Part shown: one piece after another, positions 61,401 to 64,000 of the stretch
Layout of the letters: each line of letters opens with the position of its first letter
How positions within the stretch are numbered: the first letter of the stretch is position 1
Assembly (NCBI RefSeq): GCF_040222385.1
Contig: NZ_JAVKDF010000010.1
Coordinates: 186,001-250,000 of the forward strand
Direction: 5' to 3'
From: Imperialibacter sp040222385
GTDB taxonomy: Bacteria > Bacteroidota > Bacteroidia > Cytophagales > Cyclobacteriaceae
DNA: 64,000 nucleotides
Notes under the pieces: generated by a model
What the model saw: the letters and a program-made list of their open reading frames with translations, nothing else
The model's database searches: none
What the model was told of the DNA's origin: nothing
Translations under genes and position numbers: made by a program

Positions 61401-62486
61401 GTATTCCAAACCGGGGTTTGGAATCTGAGCATTTTCCTTAAGAAATGGGTAGGAAAAGCCTTCTTTCATTTCCCAGGTGTTCACAAAATCCCAGCCAGTA
61501 AAGGAAGATTGATCCTTTGCCTCTGTGTCGCTGAGTCCAATTCCCGACGCTGATACTGCCACGTTGCTAGTGGTCGTGTTCCAGTAACAGTTGGGGGCTG
61601 TTTCTGAACTTTTTCCAATAAATCCACCGGTATCACTATTCCCCACTATGACACCTGTCGCATAGCAATTAGTAATGGTGTCATCACCGTCTCCAATGCC
61701 AACTTTTTCGCCAATAAACCCCCCAACTCTGGTATCGCCTGTTACACTACCCGTTGCATAACAATCGCTGATGGTGATGCTGAAAGTATCGACATGTCCG
61801 GCAAAACCGCCTATCCTTTCCGTCGTTCCGACAACTGTGGTGGTTGAATAACTGCCACTAACGGTAGTTCCCATGGAAATCACACCGATGAAACCTCCAA
61901 CATACATATTGCCTGTTACATTTCCGCTTGTGTGGCAATTGAGTATGCTGCTTCCCAAAGCACCCCCAGCTATTGCACCTGTCGAGTTCCTGCCCGAAAT
62001 ATCGACATTTACTATAGCCAAATTGATTATTTCGGCACCTTCCCAGGCGCTGCCAAAAAAACCCACATAATCTTCACTTGGCCGGTTTATAGTGAGCCCG
62101 GTAATTTTAAAGGCGTTGCCATCGAAGTTGCCCACAAAAGACTCTTCCGTAGGATTCGAGTCATTTGTCCCGATGGGTTCCCATCCTTTCCCATCATTCC
62201 AAAATAGCCCAGCCGGATCGCCAGTGTCATGTGCAAGATCGACATCGTTCATCAGCCGGTAGTATGCAGTCATATCATTTCTTACCTCATCCAGCTGAGT
62301 TGGACTGGTAATTTGGTAAGGATCCAACTCGGTTCCAGCCCCCGAACCTGAGAATTGCGCAATAGCGAAAGAGTTTGAGACTAGTAAAACAAGCAGCGTT
62401 AAAAGCCGCATTTTGCCATCATGTCTAAAAGCCAGAAGACGTCTTCGGGCAGCAAGTGGCAACGTCGAAAAAAATGACCTTTTCAT
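58488..62486 (-). CDS. Giant T9SS-secreted protein 3: GLUG, CUB-like, FN3 and MopE mosaic
   Basis: A 1332-residue secreted protein. The N-terminal part (about 45-350) has the GAGTELDPYQITSPTQLDEV beginning and GLUG units close to giant protein 1. From about 360 on it follows giant protein 2: two CUB-like domains (SIGDDYLRIYDGADTDAPELT type), FN3 units (YYYRVKASNGIGDSEYS), four MopE repeats (about 885-1080), an Ig/MBG-like domain and a T9SS sorting domain (HMYPNPADNIVNLSF). An alternative start at ATG 62411 (MRLLTLLVLL) would give a neater signal peptide. Divergent from TPR kinase 2; ends at repeat copy 3. Confidence 0.9.
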   Translation of the reverse strand: MKRSFFSTLPLAARRRLLAFRHDGKMRLLTLLVLLVSNSFAIAQFSGSGAGTELDPYQITSPTQLDEVRNDMTAYYRLMNDVDLAHDTGDPAGLFWNDGKGWEPIGTNDSNPTEESFVGNFDGNAFKITGLTINRPSEDYVGFFGSAWEGAEIINLAIVNVDISGRNSTGAIAGGALGSSILNCHTSGNVTGNMYVGGFIGVISMGTTVSGSYSTTTVVGTTERIGGFAGHVDTFSITISDCYATGSVTGDTRVGGFIGEKVGIGDGDDTITNCYATGVIVGNSDTGGFIGKSSETAPNCYWNTTTSNVAVSASGIGLSDTEAKDQSSFTGWDFVNTWEMKEGFSYPFLKENAQIPNPGLEYIAMTNGTVSACGSIFTDSGGADANYLNSENYVLTFEPSAAGEKVRVTFNAFFVSIGDDYLRIYDGADTDAPELTVLHGNLNSNLPGPYTATNPEGKLTFKFTSDADFLTQPGWEAAISCVLVPPATPAPVTFTAIASTSVVVNWTAPDDNESEITSYTLAQKTGVGGSYSEVYTGPNLTYPATGLTTGETYYYKVKATNAGGDSEYSDEAQVVSENIVTMSDATITTCAAKFLDPGGSDDYGNSLHYETTFEPGTPGEKMSVSFSAFSLENNADFLTIYNGPSSASPILATLTGSSLPGSYTATGASGKMTFKFTSDGSLGFAGWVASIACVSIPAEAPSTPAQVTFDDVTTSSVVVNWEAPDDNGSPITSYTLEQKEGSGSFTSVYTGTELTYEPTSLTTGATYFYRVNATNGVGTSSPSSENSVLIATAPAVPVLSVSSVSTSAAVLKWTESASNGSSIVNYSLEQKTGEDGTYELVYHLNQTSWAATGLTSGDIYYYRVKASNGIGDSEYSEELRLCVPYIWYRDHDKDGFGIPQGSKLDCDQPEGYVQNYSDCDDTDKAINPETVWYKDNDGDGYGTASVTFTGCLGGGYALNSDDCNDNNININPQTLWHLDTDGDGFGSDNTVLQGCTAPTGYVVPGGDCDDTNIQVRPNTVWFPDEDGDGFGTAGETIISCTQPEGYTTSSNDCDDSNIGVYPGAAGLPDGLDNDCNGIVDKGTQTLTFGAVPDVVYEEGLVIELLATSTSDQPIIFTSSRSDVNIAGNQLTIHKPGTYAITAHQEGTILFEPSAEIVQTFCIRPPALIIAVSSAGSTSATLSANKQFPETIYSWYLNGEFLRNDDASMEVTLEGLYRLRVFADGCEGELSNELEVTFEPEVETGIGDQTFDILHMYPNPADNIVNLSFESRSNGQVTVTLFSVDGMILQKRVFEKISEKWDNTLDLGDTPVGLYFIQVLHNGNGTIKRLIKN
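59250..59835 (-). repeat. Four MopE-type repeats in giant protein 3 (limits approximate)
   Basis: Four units of about 44-47 residues with the same WY-x-D-x-DGDGFG, C-x-x-P, DC-D and NP-x-T-V layout as in giant protein 2, the last ending GLPDGLDNDCNGIVDK. The unit number differs (four against seven), which suggests gain or loss of units since duplication. Confidence 0.88.
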
Positions 62487-62740
62487 ACTGGTATATTGGT
62501 GTTTTTGAGTGGTAAAGAAAGATGGTGGTCACAGGCGATCAGGTTTGCCTAAATTGTTTTTGTCAAAAAAATAGGGTACTTACGTGAACTGTTATCGCTT
62601 TATTTACAGTCAGTTAAGTCTTGTAAATTATGCTGAAATTAAAACAGCGATTTGGGAATCTTTGCAGGTGATAAGATTTGGTGCTTGAGTCATCTTATTT
62701 TTTTTGTGAATGAAATATTACCATAAAGTCTTTGGAGGTC

Positions 62741-64000
62741 ATGACATGTAAGCAGGTCTCTTTTGTGGTGTTCTCTTTTTCTTTCTTCTTTTTGCAAGAA
62801 CTGAGATGCCAGCCTTTTTTGTCACAAATAGATAGCCTCAATAGAATATTGAAAAAAGATTTGGACGATACTTTGCGAGTGAGGGTATACAATTCCATTT
62901 CGGCCTACAGGCACCTAAGTAATTTCGACATGGCAATGAGCTTTGCGGAGCAAGCCCTGGAGCTGAGCCTCAAATTGGCTTATGAAAAAGGGGAAGCAAA
63001 GGCTTATCAGAACAAGGCGATCGCCTACTGGGCCCATGGCAGATATGACAGCGCCCTTTTTTACCATTCAAAAGCCATGGACATCTTCGAAAGAAATAAT
63101 ATGGAAGCTGAATTTGGCGAGGCGTACAACAAAATTGGGCTTGTCTACTATTACACAGCAGATTACCCCAGGGCAATCGAATACCTGAATAAATCGGAGC
63201 AAGCGTTTCGAAAATCAAAGGACACGGTCAACCTTTCACGTATTTTGAATAACCTGGGTCTTATTTTTGATTCGAGGGGAGATTACCTGCAATCGGAGAA
63301 GTATTTTGTTGAGGCAATGAAGCTGGATCTCAGTTTTCGCAATATTTATGAGCAGTCGAACAAGCGGTATGAGCAGGAACTCGGAGGCGAGGAAGGCTTT
63401 GTTAAACGAAGGCTTTTGCAGAGGAGGCTTCATGAGCTAGAAACTGTTGATCAAGGCCAATCTTCGCTGACCCTGGTGTCAAAACTTTTTGAGATTGCCA
63501 ACCTGTACGATCTTTTGAAAGAAAATGAGAAAGCCAGGGAGTACTTTCTCAAGTCGGAAATCATCTACAAAGAATTGGGAGAGTCTCTGCTCCTGGCCGA
63601 CTGCTACCGAAAGCTGGCAAAGGTGGCCTCTGATTTTGGTAATAAGGATGAAGCAAGAGACTATTTTTTGAAGTCGCATGAAATCTATCTTAAAAATGGA
63701 TACTTGATTCAACTGGATTATACTTTCTCTGAGCTGGCCAAAATAGCCAGAAGCAGTGGCGACTTCGACAAAGCCATAGAGTATTTAGAAGCTTCAGTTA
63801 GCCTCAACGACAGCCTGGGGCATCGCCTGTCATTGATAAGATTGAACATCGAATTGGGAAGAATTTATTTAGACGCCAGTAAGGAAGTGATGGCAATCGA
63901 AAAGGCGGGCCAAGCCTATGAGCTGGCGTCACAGTTGGAAATAAAAAGACTCAAGCGTGATGCCGCCCACCTCTTGTTTCAAGCGCATTCCGGAAGCGGC
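62741..64000 (+). CDS. TPR-containing protein, probable sensor kinase 2 (5' part)
   Basis: 420 codons of an incomplete gene running off the window. It starts at ATG 62741 with GGAGG just two bases upstream (TTG 62732 is an in-frame alternative) and a hydrophobic leader (VSFVVFSFSFFFLQEL). The rest is TPR units, for example AYNKIGLVYYYTADYPRAIEYLNKS and SRILNNLGLIFDSRGDYLQS, aligning closely with residues of kinase 1 (AYNKIGLVYFYIAEYEEAITYLNKS). A kinase domain would lie beyond the window; it is inferred from the paralogue. Divergent from giant gene 3 across a 254-base gap. Confidence 0.85.
   Translation, partial: MTCKQVSFVVFSFSFFFLQELRCQPFLSQIDSLNRILKKDLDDTLRVRVYNSISAYRHLSNFDMAMSFAEQALELSLKLAYEKGEAKAYQNKAIAYWAHGRYDSALFYHSKAMDIFERNNMEAEFGEAYNKIGLVYYYTADYPRAIEYLNKSEQAFRKSKDTVNLSRILNNLGLIFDSRGDYLQSEKYFVEAMKLDLSFRNIYEQSNKRYEQELGGEEGFVKRRLLQRRLHELETVDQGQSSLTLVSKLFEIANLYDLLKENEKAREYFLKSEIIYKELGESLLLADCYRKLAKVASDFGNKDEARDYFLKSHEIYLKNGYLIQLDYTFSELAKIARSSGDFDKAIEYLEASVSLNDSLGHRLSLIRLNIELGRIYLDASKEVMAIEKAGQAYELASQLEIKRLKRDAAHLLFQAHSGSG

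Noticed and set aside
46128..62486. Many 60-150-codon plus-strand frames opposite the giant genes
   Set aside because: They are antisense shadows of long GC-rich minus-strand genes with strong domain evidence.

Overview
The window is chromosomal DNA from a member of the Bacteroidota, most likely the order Cytophagales. Several things point there: three very large secreted proteins end in type IX secretion (T9SS) sorting domains, promoters have the TTTG/TAnnTTTG form, the small DUF2795 protein and the DUF1080-Gfo/Idh pair are typical of the phylum, and conserved runs such as pheT-(coiled coil)-zapA-rny and rplM-rpsI-rpsB-tsf are intact. The genus is not assigned.

Positions 1-46000 are mostly housekeeping. 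In order they hold the queA 3' end, ispD, DUF2795, DUF349 and ettA; a putative 3-keto-glycoside pair (DUF1080 lipoprotein plus Tat-type Gfo/Idh oxidoreductase); terC; a minus-strand envelope operon (beta-barrel, DM13, YceI, BamA/TamA-like); rpsT, radC, pheT, zapA, rny and recA; a metallopeptidase/DUF3108 pair; a PhoB/PhoR-like two-component system; a glycosyltransferase, a VOC protein and a GH113-like lipoprotein; ppc; an M14 peptidase; an RluA-type synthase; the ribosomal protein/EF-Ts operon; a GT3-type glycogen synthase; a lone NUMOD4-HNH protein; a FabH-like ketosynthase; an acyl-CoA synthetase; and a LolCDE/YbbAP-type ABC exporter. Small genes below usual cut-offs are proposed at 24263-24400 and 39921-40064.

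Positions 46000-64000 form the accessory region. Three giant minus-strand T9SS proteins (1025, 2026 and 1332 aa) alternate with two plus-strand TPR histidine kinases that are clear paralogues. The second and third giants are each divergent from one kinase, so the block looks like a duplicated 'surface protein + TPR sensor kinase' module. The third giant is a mosaic: its N-terminal third resembles the first giant (GLUG repeats) and the rest resembles the second (FN3, CUB-like, MopE calcium-type repeats, C-terminal module). A short extragenic element occurs three times here. It has an identical 32-bp core with a UUCG hairpin, followed by an intrinsic terminator. Two copies sit 13-17 nt after a T9SS gene stop codon. 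The third sits 16 nt after the stop of what appears to be a decayed reading frame.

The most promising novel candidates are the duplicated adhesin/TPR-kinase module, the terminator-bearing repeat with mutually exclusive RNA foldings, the ispD start region hidden in a hairpin, and the 47-aa membrane microprotein with its own terminator. No CRISPR array, rRNA, tRNA, insertion sequence or prophage was found.
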